Origin: Acorus gramineus
Lineage: Eukaryota > Streptophyta > Magnoliopsida > Acorales > Acoraceae
Direction: 5' to 3'
Length of the DNA stretch: 64,000 nt
NCBI GenBank assembly: GCA_030737835.1
Contig: CM060856.1
Location: 12,304,777 to 12,368,776 of the forward strand
The notes under the pieces: generated by a model
The model's database searches: none
What the model was told of the DNA's origin: nothing
Seen by the model: only the letters and a program-made list of their open reading frames with translations
Shown here: positions 24,145 to 36,064 of the stretch, piece after piece
Layout: the number at the start of each line of letters is the position of its first letter
Position numbering within the stretch: position 1 is the first letter of the stretch
Translations under genes and position numbers: made by a program

Positions 24145-24221
24145 CTCATCACCCTTACGTCCTCGTGCAAGTCTTAAAGAAGAACATTGTCAAAGTCAAC
24201 TATTTGCATGCACGTGCTTTT
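24145..24221 (+). promoter_or_regulatory. Conserved G-box block upstream of DC1 gene 1
   Basis: The block holds CATCACCCTTACG, GTGCAAGTCTTAAAGAAG, a GTCAAAGTCAAC stretch (W-box-like TGAC on the reverse) and the G-box CACGTG at 24211-24216. The same ordered words occur in unit A (21609-21688) and in front of DC1 gene 2 (40310-40372). Conservation between paralogs suggests regulatory function. Here the G-box is 1154 bp from the ATG, against 112 bp in gene 2. Confidence 0.55.
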
Positions 24222-25295
24222 CAAGTGTGGAGCCTAAGGGTGGGAACCTCGAAACCATGGGTGAAAGTTTTATAAAAAAAATGATATTTTAGCCATAAAA
24301 TATTTCTTTGATAAAGGATATGGTTTCGTTTGTAAATATTATTCTCAAGAAAATCATTTTATTGGTAAGTGCGAGGTTGATAAGCTATAACATATTTTTA
24401 GCTAAAAGTTTTGTATTAATTATAAAATAAAAATATATATTACACATGAAAACTTTTCCTTAGGAAAGATCATTTTGAAAATTAGTATTTTTTTTTTTTG
24501 GGGGGGGGGGGAGGGTAATGGAATGAGTTTAAATGTTAGATAAGCATTGGATCGAGTTGAAAATTGTTATATTCTATCTAGTTTATATCACACAATTTTT
24601 TTTAATTAAGTACTTTTTTTCATAAAAATTAAATACATACTCATATAAATTGAATGCATATATTTTAATTATATTTTTTTGTATAAAAAGTATACTGAGA
24701 TAATGAAATATATAATGTGTTACGTGATTTTATACAATGCGTTAGTGATATGACTACAAATGGGTTGTATTTTTTTTTGAAATTGTAAAATAAAATCTGG
24801 TTTTAAGGGATGAAGGTTGAAAACCACAGCTTTTAATTATTTGTTAATGATTTATTTATTTATTTTGTTTTTTTATGATCTCTAATTTGAATATCTCGGG
24901 TTTTTTGGAAGTTAATTTTTAAAATCTATGCTTTAAGAGTATCCTTGCGTTGTATTCAATTATTTTTTAATATTTAGTTTTTATTTTTTTTCAAGCTTAT
25001 TGTTTTAATTTTTTGTGAAGATAAATAATAAGATTTCAAGGTTTTTTTTTATTCAAATAAATTTTTTAGATTATCTAAATGTGAAAGAAGCTGTTAAAAC
25101 AATTTTATATCTAAATTGTCTATTACTTCAAAGACTCCGTCATTATTTTTTAAATTTAATTATCTTAAATTATTATATAATTATATTATTTAATAAATAT
25201 ATTTTTTTCTCATTCAAAGCCTATTGGCCTCTGGTCCTTTGTTCCAATTTTTAGCTCCGCCCATAGCTTTTCTCGATTTATCATAAGCTCGTCAA

Positions 25296-25303
25296 TTATA
25301 AGT
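25296..25303 (+). promoter_or_regulatory. TATA-like box of DC1 gene 1
   Basis: TTATAAGT lies 69 bp before the ATG, with the GA tract (25341-25364) running up to the start codon. The equivalent box in unit A is TTATAAAT. Confidence 0.5.
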
Positions 25304-25364
25304 AGGGACACGGGATACCCACATACTGACAATAGGCACAGAGAGAGAGAGAGAGAGAGAGAGA

Positions 25365-26196
25365 ATGAGTTCAGAATTCCTCGCTGAGGTGCAACACTTC
25401 AGTCACCCTGATCACCCATTAATCCTGTCCGCGGTACTCCAAAACCAATCCCTGTGCGCCGGTTGCAACGGCAGAGTCCACGGGCGGGCTTACAAGTGCA
25501 ACAGCAGCTGCGACTACGTCCTCCACATGACATGCTCTCGATTGGCCGAATACATCCAGCACAAATTCCATAATCACCCACTCGTCCTGATCCCCAGACC
25601 CTCTCGCGGAGATGACCTCTTCACATGCAAGGCGTGCGCGAAGCTAATCCAAGGCTTCTCGTACCGCTGCGAGCTCTGCGACGACTTCAACCTTCACTCA
25701 CTCTGCTACTTTATGCCCCATAAAGTGCAGCACGACAAGCACCCCAAACACCCGCTCACCCTCTCGTCTTCTGTCCCCTACCGCGACAATCGCTTCTCGT
25801 GCAAGGTCTGCAACCAGTGGTACTCGACATCCGATCAGTGGGTGTACAGGTGCGAGTCATGCAAGTTCGACGTCCATCTGGACTGCCTGGGCTCGGCCAA
25901 CATGGTCACTGCTGATGGGTTGTCCGCGGTTGAGAATAACAGGAAGTTGGATCTCTACCCAGGTATTGGACTAGCGAACTCAACGGCTAACATTGGTAAA
26001 GCAGTTTGGGACGCGAAACATCACCCAGACGATGCTACTGCCGTTGCTGCGGGTGATGGTGGTGCTGCTGCTGCTGATACCGGCATCATTGGTAATCAGT
26101 TTTTGAATTATGTATATCTTCATTTATCTTTGTACTTTCATTCTGATTTATCTTTTTTTTTTTTTTTCAGATACAATGGCTGGATTTTTACAATAA
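25365..26196 (+). CDS. DC1-domain (cysteine/histidine-rich C1-like) protein, gene 1
   Basis: DC1 proteins are plant-specific zinc-binding proteins related to C1 domains, often linked to stress or defence; the precise role of this one is unknown. Two exons: 25365-26091 and 26171-26196 (79-bp intron, phase 1), giving 250 residues that end DTMAGFLQ. Three C1-like units are visible: HPDHPLILSAV...CAGCNGRV...YKC...CDYVLHMTC; FHNHPLVLIP...CKACAKLI...YRCELCDDFNLHSLC; HPKHPLTLSS...CKVCNQWY...YRCESCKFDVHLDC. An Ala/Gly-rich tail follows. The start is the first ATG after the GA tract. A close relative lies at 40474, with the same intron position and phase. Confidence 0.9.
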
Positions 26197-28403
26197 TTTG
26201 TTTGATAACGTGATCACCAACTTTCTCTAGGACAAGTTAAAGAACGAAGACAGCGTTGCTGCTCACGCTCATCAGCATATGAATCATTTTATTTTTCTAG
26301 CTCTGTTTTTGTTTTGGTTTAATTTCCTGTGTTAACAAATGGGTTTGCTAGCTGTAGGGTTCTTGGTTGTGTAATAAAAAATGATGTTCAAACTTCAAAG
26401 AATGGTTAGAAGATCAAGTGATGGATATCAGTTGTAATGTTTGTTTATTCGCTTATGATCTTCCATATTTTATTTTTCCATTGTCATCATCATCTGTAAA
26501 ACAAATTATTATTTTATTATATTCATATATGTCCAGTCCACTTGCTTTAATTTATCAAACGGTATTATCGTATTCACATTTTACGCTCAAAACATTGGGA
26601 GCTCCCCTTTGATGGTATATTGAGCCTGGTCCCCCTTCCTTAAGTTTTAAAAAATAAATAATGCGGGTGTCATCTCACCTCATAGAACATATATACACAA
26701 TTCAAGGAGAAGCTAAAAAACTCTCTCTCTCTCTCTCTCTGATCCTGGAAATTTCATTGCCATAAATCTCGTTGTCTATCACAGGAGATAAAATCTCATG
26801 TAAGTATGTTCAACATAGGGATTTAAATTAACATGGATCAAATATTCATTTAACTGATCATAAGAAAATTGTCAATTAAAAGGAGGCAAGATAACATGTG
26901 CAACTACATGTAACCCATGGACCCTGTTATTAACATGCGTAAGTTGGGCAATCACAAATACATTAGCTTTATTACGGTTTATTGTATTTATCAAATAATG
27001 ACAACTTGTATATATTCTCAACTCTCAGGTCGCCATTCCATACACGTAACACGTTTACTTAAATTTTTATGTAATTTTGTCTGAGCGGAGACTACTTTGT
27101 TCATGATGATTTCCAATATATATTTCGATATTCGAACACACATTGCATCTTCCTTACCCACTCCACAATATTTTCATGTATCCAACGTTTAGTTCCCCCC
27201 TAATAATTATTGACATGCACCCGAGTCCTATATAGCATTTTGACCAACGCTGAGGATCATAGATTCATCTTATCATTTATGGATGATTATATAGGATTAA
27301 ATATGATTTGTTCTTTTATATATATATATATATATATTTTGGTGATACCGTGTAACTATGCAATCATTCCAACTTACATGCGACGTGAATCTGGACCGTC
27401 CAGATCTGACAAAATGAGATGGCGTGAATGTTCTATCAATGAGTCACGCGAGGGAACAGCCATATGTCACAATTTTATTGGGTTTCATGTAGAATCCCTG
27501 TGGTATTTTCACAGATCTTCCAAACAATCCCCTCCCCCCCCCCCACAGAGAAAAAGAAGAGGAAAAGATGTATAACAAATTTTTAGGTGCCCAATAAATG
27601 CTATACATAATTTTTTTTTTTACCATTTACAGTTCTTGTGAGAATGTTTTGAATTAATGCAAGGAGAGTTCATTCATTCATATGTTTTTGTACAAAATAT
27701 AGTTTATTAAAATGCGCTTTTGAGCGTAAAACTTTACATTAAATCATATGTTATCAGGGTTCTCCTCTACAAATATACCTTAAATTTTTCTTTATGTGTC
27801 GATGTATTTAAGCAGGTATCAAGATATCTTACATAAGCATGTGAACATGTATTAATTAGTATTAGAAAATAAATTTCATTATGCAGATATGCAGTTTATG
27901 AATTTTTTTATACAAGCACAATATAGACATGTTAAGATAGTATTTTTATCTTAACTAGTATATGTGATAGCTCGTAACATCACACAGCCAACATCTACAA
28001 GACTGTTGCAACCATCTCTATGGTGGAACCCATAACCTTCACCACCAATGTAGATGCTGGTGCCACCACCTCTTCCTCCAATGGTGGTGGTGTTTGGTGA
28101 CGAAAAACATACCATATGAACATAAAAAGTTTAACACGTGCTAGGACCATAAAAAAAAAATAAAAAAAAATCGTCAATTTTTTTCGAGCCATGGCTCGAT
28201 GGAACATCAAGTTTGAAGCCAGCTCTACCCAGAAGGCCGTGCCTGGATGGAGGATATGCCTCTAGCAGTGTGGCCTCTAATGACATCACTTCCCTAAATC
28301 AGTCATAGCTCACAAACTTACAATATAAAGATTACAATACCAGGGATGAGAAAGATCTCATCTTCTCTCATATACTAGATATTATAGAACACAAGATAAC
28401 TTA
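26197..28403. other. Intergenic DNA downstream of DC1 gene 1
   Basis: Contains the probable 3' UTR (GTAATAAAAAATG near 26372), a CT microsatellite at about 26721-26740, a TA repeat near 27318-27336 and a C-run at 27533-27544. No further gene recognised. Confidence 0.5.
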
Positions 28404-28630
28404 GGTAGCGTTTAGTTGTACAATCGGACAGCTTTTGCGTTTGCTGAAAACTGCTGTTGCCATCGTGCAATCAAATAGTTTTACTGTAGCAACTTCCTAC
28501 AAACAGATTTCAAGCAATTAGTGCCTAAAAACTGTGATTCCAAAAACTGGGGGGGGGGGGGGGTGAATTTCCTGCAAAGTCACCTAAATTCCTATGGAAT
28601 CAATTTTGTAATCGCACGACCAAATGCACC
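28404..28630. mobile_element. Small MITE, family 1 (copy b)
   Basis: A 227-bp element with ends GGTAGCGTTTAGTTGTACAA (left) and, reversed at the right, GGTGCATTTGGTCGTGCGAT. It matches the element at 5343-5571. Its interior has an expanded run of 15 G (28549-28563), where the other copy has only TTGGGAGGGC. Confidence 0.65.
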
Positions 28631-29461
28631 ATTTTAAAGATTTTGAAGGTAACACTCTTTGAATATCCTTTGTCCAAGCTATGTATGCCTTCTTATAGCC
28701 CCCTTTTCTCCTCTGGATTTCAAAGACAAATTCAATGCCATTTTATTTTTAATCTTTTTTTTCTGAGTGGATTGGTCACCGCTTGTCTTTCACTTTATTC
28801 TTTTGGGGAGTGGTGGCTTGTCTTTTCTTTAATAAAGTATTATGTGAATATAACTCATTTGTCGCTTTGCTTTTGATAAAGCATTCTCGTGAATGAGTAA
28901 GTATGCCCATGAGTGGATAGAGTAAACCGGTGAGTAGATTTGGTGGATAGTCATATCCAAGGATCAATCTTCTAATACATACTTTTTTTTTATCTATCAC
29001 TTATTAAATGAAAGAAATTTAGTTTTCATTTCAGTTTTCATACTTAAATTTTCATGTTAATTAAAATAAATTCTATGGAGCCTTATTTCATATGAGGGAA
29101 AAAATGAAACAAGAAAAGCTTTAAATTGGTTTAGAACAAAAAATATATCGATAATTTTAAAAATAGTCAAAGAACATATAGTTGTTCTTTCAAACTTCAT
29201 ATGATCATGCTATATTCTTTTCTCATTATTTGTTTTTTAATAAAATTCTTCTCTTATAATTTCTTTATTTATCTCATAATCTTTTCCTCACTTATGGTAA
29301 ACATGTCAGATTCAGTCGGATTATATTCCATTGTCATTCTGGTTGTGATGCTGATTGTGCTTCATAAATGGCTGACGCAATCCTAAAATTCGGGTCTTGT
29401 GATGCCAAACACTGGATAATGCAATTCCTTTGGGCTGATTAAAATTGAGATGTAACATTAC
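28631..29461. other. Intergenic DNA
   Basis: No gene or clear repeat recognised. Short frames at 28643-29386 are AT-rich and without domains. Confidence 0.45.
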
Positions 29462-29477
29462 AAGAGCATGTGTACCA

Positions 29478-29910
29478 CCCAGCACCAGTGACGGCACATC
29501 CTCTGCCCAGCCAGTTTACCAGGCTCCTCCTACCTGCGGGACTTTGGGCTATTTGGCAAGCTCGGAACGGTGTCCTATTAAGAGACCAATGGATATTTTT
29601 TAAAAATTATATAGAACACAACTTTGCATCTCTTACAGGATTAGGAGAGACACTTGTGAGCCTCAGCCGGGTGTATTATTTGGGTGGTGAAATACGGTGC
29701 GAGATGTAAGCATCTGCATCTCTTTTGGAGAGTGGGGGGTATCCCCGGTGTGCGGAGTATTTTTCCCACGGCTCGAGCTTCTCTACTTTGGGTTCTCAGA
29801 TGTGATAAATGTACTATTTTTATTCATGTCTTTACTTTTTCCGCTTTCTTACTGATTTTTAATACTCTCTTTGTTATAAAAACAGTCTTAGCTTCTCTAA
29901 AAAAGAAAAA
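29478..29910 (+). mobile_element. 5'-truncated LINE (L1-type) 3' end
   Basis: The open frame at the left reads LLPAGLWAIWQARNGVLLRD, which resembles the WxIWxxRN region near the C-terminus of plant L1 reverse transcriptases. It is followed by a short 3' UTR and an A-rich tail (about 29897-29910). The piece is flanked by the perfect 16-bp duplication AAGAGCATGTGTACCA (29462-29477 and 29911-29926), typical of target-primed insertion. Confidence 0.8.
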
Positions 29911-29926
29911 AAGAGCATGTGTACCA

Positions 29927-30462
29927 AGAGCATTAATGACAAAATCTATACTACCATTATTGAGGATCAATATCAAATCTAGACATTTTAATGACAAAAT
30001 GAACATGACATCAATATATACCGCATGCATTCTAAAAACAAGGAAAAAACATTGATTCAATTCACTCACTCATATGGGCGTGAGAGAGTGTGTTGTAGGA
30101 ACTCCGACTTATTTGGTATTCAAATCCATGCTCGTTGCTGAGTTAGGTCCAGCAAGCCTTAGACAATTTGATTGTTTAATATGATTGTGATCATATGATC
30201 TTATCACTTTGAGATATATAATTTCATTGAACCTTAAAAAAGAAAAGTTTAGAATATAACTGATCCTAATTTTAATTTTGAATTATTATAAAATATCTCA
30301 GTCATAATGTCTCTATAAGATTGGACAGTCACGATTATGTTGGACAATCAAATTGTCCAACGCTCGTTGGACCTATCTCGATCCCACTTTTAAAGCAGGG
30401 CCCTAAATATTTTTAAAAAAATCTAGATTGTTTGAATATTATACATTATTTTATTTTAAGAT
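29927..30462. other. Intergenic DNA between two poly-A insertions
   Basis: Nothing recognised beyond AT-rich unique sequence. Confidence 0.45.
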
Positions 30463-30476
30463 AGTAATATTAAAAA

Positions 30477-30532
30477 GGTAGCTTTCCCACGGAGAGTCCC
30501 ACCGATATCAAAAAAAAAAAAGAAAAAAAAGA
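30477..30532 (+). mobile_element. 56-bp poly-A-tailed insertion
   Basis: A short body (GGTAGCTTTCCCACGGAGAG, then TCCCACCGATATC) followed by an A-rich tail, flanked by the perfect 14-bp duplication AGTAATATTAAAAA (30463-30476 and 30533-30546). The structure is that of an extremely 5'-truncated LINE or a SINE end. Confidence 0.75.
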
Positions 30533-30546
30533 AGTAATATTAAAAA

Positions 30547-30892
30547 ACTGATACACAACATTATACAATCATTTAAATTAAACCTACTACATTATCATAT
30601 GTACTTAATAAAAAACAACAAAAACAATAAATATTTAATGTAATTAAAAAATTATAAAAATAAAAATACTTATAAAAGAGGGTTTAAACACTATATTATT
30701 CAACCAAGAAAAATATACAGTGAAAAAAAAAAACGATTTTGAAGAGAGTGAGGGAGTGAGAGAGTCTGGAAATTCAAATACCTTATTATGATCGGAGAAA
30801 TTTAAGGAGAAGAGAAATTTTAAGCTTGATTTAGAGATATTAAACAGAGTGAGAAAGTGTGATGAGAGAGATTAAATCACTAATTTTTTTTA
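30547..30892. other. AT-rich intergenic DNA
   Basis: No gene or repeat recognised between the poly-A insertion and the fold-back element. Confidence 0.4.
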
Positions 30893-31815
30893 GAGTTAAA
30901 AATATCTAAGTCCCTACAAACATAGGAAAACTCATATAAGTCTCTATTAAAATTGGGACAGACGTACGAGTCTCTGAAAACTCAGAAAAATCCAATTATC
31001 ATACTTGAGTTAAATTTTCATCCAAACTTAACGGAATATTCCCAGAATATTCCATCACATATAATTGTGTAGACATTGAAGAAAAAAAACAAATTAGTCT
31101 CTGCAAAAGACAAAATTGCCCCTGAAAGACTTTTACATTAAATTGTGTACACATTGCAGTCTCTATAAATAATCATAAAGATAAATTAATCCCCACAAAA
31201 GATAAAATTGCCCTTGAAAAACTTTTACATTTAATTGAATAGACATTACAGTCCTTATAAACAATCGTAAAGACAAATTGGTCCCTCTAAAAGACAAAAA
31301 TACCCTTGAATGATTTTTACATTTAATTGTGTAGACATTGTAGTCCTTATAAACAATTTCTACACAATTAAATGTAAAAAATTTTTAGGGGCATTTTTGT
31401 CTTTTACATGGGTCAATTTGTCTTTACGATTATTTATAAGGACTGTAATGTCTATCCAATTAAATGTAAAAATCTTTCAGGGGCAATTTTATCTTTTGCA
31501 AGGACTAATTTGTCTTTATGATTATTTATAGGAACTGCAATGTGTACACAATTTAATATAAAAGTCTTTCAGGAGCAATTTTGTCTTTTGCAAGGACTAA
31601 TTTGTCTTTATGACTGTTTATAAGAACTTCAATGTCTACACAATTATATGTGATGGAATGTTCTGATTATATTCCGTTAAGTTTGAATGAAAATTTTACT
31701 CAAGAATGATAATTGGGTTTTTCTGAGTTTTCAAGGACTCGTACATCTGTCCCAATTTTAGTAGGGACTTATATGGGTTTTCCCATGTTTGTAGAGATTT
31801 AGATGTCTTTAACCC
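30893..31815. mobile_element. Large fold-back (palindromic) element
   Basis: The two halves are imperfect inverted copies meeting near 31355. Outer ends are GAGTTAAAAATATCTAAGTC and, reversed from the right, GGGTTAAAGACATCTAAATC. Each arm contains several internal copies of a unit built on TTTACATTTAATTGTGTAGAC and ACAATCGTAAAGACAAATTG. No coding capacity. The flanks are T-rich and a target duplication cannot be called. Confidence 0.75.
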
Positions 31816-31993
31816 ATTTTTAATTGCAATCTCCCTTTCATTTTCTAAAATCCATTGATCAGATGATTAAGAGGGGCACTCTTTGGATGAGGGGCCTAGA
31901 CAATTACTTTGATGATCTTACCTCAATGCTGATAGTCCCCTTAGCTACTGTTCCAAGAATGAGAAAATTTACTGATCTCGCAGCTCCTTCACT
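31816..31993. other. Unassigned intergenic DNA
   Basis: Unique sequence leading into the 70-bp tandem repeat; no feature recognised. Confidence 0.4.
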
Positions 31994-32133
31994 GACTATA
32001 TAGACTTCCGCGAGAAAAGTGCGGACGACATGACGCATTCCCTGAAAGTTGAATGCGAGAGGTGACTACATAGACTTCCGCGAGAAAAGTGCGGACGACA
32101 TGACGCATTCCCTGAAAGTTGAATGCGAGAGGT
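31994..32133. repeat. Near-perfect 2 x 70 bp tandem duplication
   Basis: Two adjacent 70-bp copies (31994-32063 and 32064-32133) differ at one base seen by eye. The unit contains TAGACTTCCGCGAGAAAAGT and TTGAATGCGAGAGGT. Open frames cross it on the minus strand (31989-32267), but no domain is recognised. Confidence 0.85.
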
Positions 32134-32839
32134 ATAGTGAAGGATGGCAGGGACATCTTAATTAAGTGGAAATCGATATCGGCCCAAGTCACTCTCGGTG
32201 ATGTTGAGGTTGCCCATGGAAATGTGATTCTTTCCGCATATACACGCAACACAAAAGTTAAGAACATGATATATTATAAATTTCAAAGTTATTTGTAAAA
32301 CACAAATAAAGGAGCGGTTAACCAAAATGGACACTTCTAAATATTTTCTCCTTTTTTTTTTTTTGACATAAATATTAAACAACATAATTCTTCCAATCAA
32401 ATCAAATTTACTTTATAAGAATTCCATCGGATCCGTCACATTTATCACAGAATATTTACTTCTCTACGTAATACAAACAATCCGTGACATTTTTTTCTTT
32501 TCATCGGATGCAAAATCAGATGTGCATGTATCTAGATTCTAAATAACTACTGGACTAAATTTAAAATAATAGACTCACTTTTAAGAGCATCTCTAATGGA
32601 CATGTTAGTTAACTAAAGATGTTTTTTTTTTTTTGGCATAAATATTAAACAACATAATCCTTCCAACCAAATCAAATATGTATTGAATCTAATTAAATCG
32701 TTGAAACATTTGTATGGCCATCAATTTCTGTGTATATGCATATATGCTCCAACACATCACCATAAATGACTAGTTTTAATTTCTTATCAGAATATCAAAA
32801 GTTCAAAACAAATATAAGAATTTTATCGGTTATATATTG
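32134..32839. repeat. Intergenic DNA with local duplicated segments
   Basis: CATAAATATTAAACAACATA occurs near 32366 and again near 32638. A segment of about 95 bp at 32487-32580 (TTTTTTTCTTTTCATCGGAT, GATGTGCATGTATCTAG) recurs at 33013-33115 beyond a SINE-like sequence. No gene recognised. Confidence 0.55.
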
Positions 32840-33012
32840 TCCCCAGTGATTATAGCACAATGGTTTAGGGCTTAGCGGTGTCATCGATAGGTCATGGGTT
32901 TGAGTCTTGACACTGATTTTACCTACTTAATTATTTGTTGGCGATTATTCGAAAGAATTTTTTGTGGGACCGAGACAAATAATCTTGACACTAGATTCTA
33001 ATAAAACTCCTT
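32840..33012 (+). mobile_element. tRNA-derived SINE-like sequence
   Basis: An internal pol III A-box-like word TAGCACAATGGT (32853-32864) and B-box-like word GGTTTGAGTCT (32897-32907) stand about 33 bp apart, the usual tRNA-head spacing. They are followed by a non-tRNA body. It does not fold as an intact tRNA gene. The 3' limit is approximate. Confidence 0.5.
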
Positions 33013-33115
33013 GATATTTTTTTCTTTTAATCGGATGCAAAATCAGATGTGCATGTATCTAGTATCTAGCTAGATTCTAGATAACCACTGGACCAAATTT
33101 AAAATAATAGACTCT

Positions 33116-36064
33116 CATCTCTAATTCCTTGGAAGTTGGAAGTGTGAAAACTTGTATTACAAAAACCCTTTGACAAACCTTGTCAGTCACCTAATAGGGA
33201 ACTGAAAGGTGGCTAACTTGAACCATTCTCTGAACTTTGGCTCCTCTCTTCAAATATAAAATATATACTCTCTCAACCAAGTTCTCTCACTTGTGAAGCC
33301 AAGCTGTGGCAAAAACATCACCACCGGATTCTTTTCTATGTATGGCTCTGTTTTCCCAATTCCCAAACGAGTCGTCCCGATTCCCTTTATTGTTACACGT
33401 CACATGAATATCATTATGATATGTAAGTAAATCGGGATCCTCTCTTTTAACAAAGAATTCTTGTAGGGTCCCATAACAACATCTATCTACATTTTTTTTT
33501 TTTAACAATTTTATTTTCAAATTTACTATTAATTTTTTTTATGATCATTATATTTTAAATTAAAGATAAGAATGAAAAAAAGTATAACGTGAGATATTCA
33601 TCGGATCTATCTTAATATGAATGAATAGTGATCATCGTGCCACATCATCACGATGTATAAGTAACCGGGTTAGATTCATATTGAGAAAATTATGGTATAT
33701 ATTTGATAAATAACTAATGTAGAGTCAATTATGAGTTTCAACTTTGTGAAATTGTTATTTTTGAGAAAAATTTATTTTACCGTCGTAAATATATATCAAA
33801 AAGCTCTTTCCAACGAGCTATTGATCACCCCAATCGGAGTTATACTTGAAACGTTATGATTTTCGAAAGAATTTCAAGAATAATTTAATTATTGATTTTT
33901 TAATATAAATTGAATAATATCATCAATATCCACTAAATCTTAATGGTATTTTTTTTACATATATACTCTTAAAAAAATCATATTTTAGCAAAATATCCTT
34001 GATGATTTGTTATTTTCAATAATATCATTCAAAAGAGTTTAAATTGTATTTAAATATTATTTTTTATTTATATATTTAAGCAATATTGTTGGTTTCAGAG
34101 TTTCAAATATGATATTTTTACCATATAAGTATATATAACAAGGTATACTAAAAATTGGGAAATATTGGTTGAGAGCAGCTTTTTTATTTATCTTTTTTTT
34201 GTTTACACGCACATCGTGCGTGCGTGGGGAAGACTAATATAGCTTAAATGATAAAATTAAAAATATATTTTATGAATATGTTTAGTCTCAATTTATGTGA
34301 CATTAATTACTTAGAAATCATGCATGCGCAACAAAATTCATTTTGTAAGGTGTCACGTACATGGAATCTTTTAATTGCATCTCACAGTCACAGGTGGGAA
34401 TACTGTGTGTCCATGTATACCACACACGTGGGACACACATTTAGAACATAATTATTGACATTGAAGTAGTATAATCACCTCTTCAACGGGATATCCTGCG
34501 TTATCGGACCGAGCCTCTCATCACAACAGGTGGGACACACATTAAGAATAATTGATAGGGGCCGTTATTTTCACCCCATTAAATGAAAACCCCACCCGGT
34601 TACTTATACCCAATCTATTTGTTGGAATTCTCCAATCCCACCCTGCAATATACGTGACTTTTACACCCTCAAATCCCAACGCACCATTTTTAACAATATA
34701 TTAAAGGTATATATGCAAAACTTTTTCAACTATTCATTTCCCATCTATGCCTAGGTTGTCTATGTCTATAGATGTTGACCCATGGCTTGAGAGCCCGGGT
34801 CACGGCTTAACCCTTGGCTCTGTCTCTGCATGTTTTTATTGTTTTTAAAAAGATAATATATCTCATTTTAAAAAAATCAATTATATACTTCAATGAATCA
34901 TTTTTATCTATAAAAGAATATAAAACTTTTTAATAAGCTATATACCATGGATAACTACATATATAATAAAATTGAAAATGGGATTGAAAAAAATTACATG
35001 TGTAACAGTATGGTTGCTGATTTGGGGCAAATGTGGTGGGCCTTGGGCTTTCAATTAGTGGAATGTTTCCAAGTGACTTCTCCACCAAAAGTTGCCGTAT
35101 CACATGAAATCTTTTATTTTATTTTATTTTTTTGACGAAACGCTGGTCTTTCTATATTCGTAGTCTTTTTATATTCATGAAGTACATGTATGTCATATGT
35201 AATCCTGACCAGTTTAGAGAAATTGAGAGGATTGGTTAACCCGTAATCATCAATCAATCAATTTTTTGCTTTAATAAGCGGGGAACACGTCAGTATTCGT
35301 CTTCTAATGAGGGACGGCAACGGAAAAGACTAAGATGAGTTTGATCAATTATAATCCAAAACTTGCTAATAAAATTTTATTCTAAGTCCGTTTCAAATCT
35401 ATTACGGGTTTGACTATTCTGTTATATCAGATTTTAAAAAAACACAAACTCGTAATGTCCCATTCCATTTAGAAGGGAACTTGTTTAAGAATCTCAATTT
35501 TTTAATCATTTTTTAATTTTATTTTAGCTTATAAATTAAATAATTATTTTTATTTGTTATTGTATAATATTACTTAGTACATGTTTAGATATTTTATCAA
35601 TTATAACAACAATAACATAAGATATGTTGATTTTATTCATGTATTGTATTAATTTTGAATGATACAAGTGATTTACATGAAGTAAATGAGGGCTAAACGG
35701 GTTGATTTTATTCATGTAAAAGTTACGTTTTCCAATGAGAATAACAGAAAAGATAACCAAACAAAAATTTACCTATTCAGCATGGATTGTTATCTATCAC
35801 AGTATAACTATCAAGAGCAAATAACCATATGTCACACCTCAAACGGGGGTAATGTATTTATTAATTTTGAATTATATAAATAATTTACACAGAGTAAACA
35901 AGACAGGATATGTTTTTCACTTGAATAAGAAACTCGTTCCATATCATCATCGGATTGAGATGAATCGGATTGGAGCTTAAAATTTAGAGCATCAAACTCA
36001 TTCCAATAAAACAGGGTATCGACGTGTTTCCATATTTTCCGTCCTACTGCCATTTCTACTTTTA
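33116..36064. other. Intergenic DNA, mostly AT-rich
   Basis: Includes a dispersed repeat at about 33715-34040 with a related copy at about 52062-52350 (shared words around ATGAGTTTCAA, GAGCTATTGATC and TTGAATAATATCATCA). A direct repeat of about 45 bp lies near 35648 and 35858. No gene recognised. Confidence 0.5.

Larger units (their letters stand above)
23629..25364 (+). repeat. Tandem duplication, unit B: upstream region of DC1 gene 1
   Basis: Right-hand copy of the duplicated segment. It begins with sequence matching 21093 onward (GAATGCCTGACGGATC, TGTTGGGACTGGGTTTGG) and ends with the TATA and GA tract next to the DC1 start codon. It lacks the Pack-MULE, which therefore entered unit A after the duplication. 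Confidence 0.9.

Noticed and set aside
32840..32912. Possible tRNA gene
   Set aside because: A- and B-box-like words are present, but acceptor and anticodon stems do not pair; a SINE head fits better.
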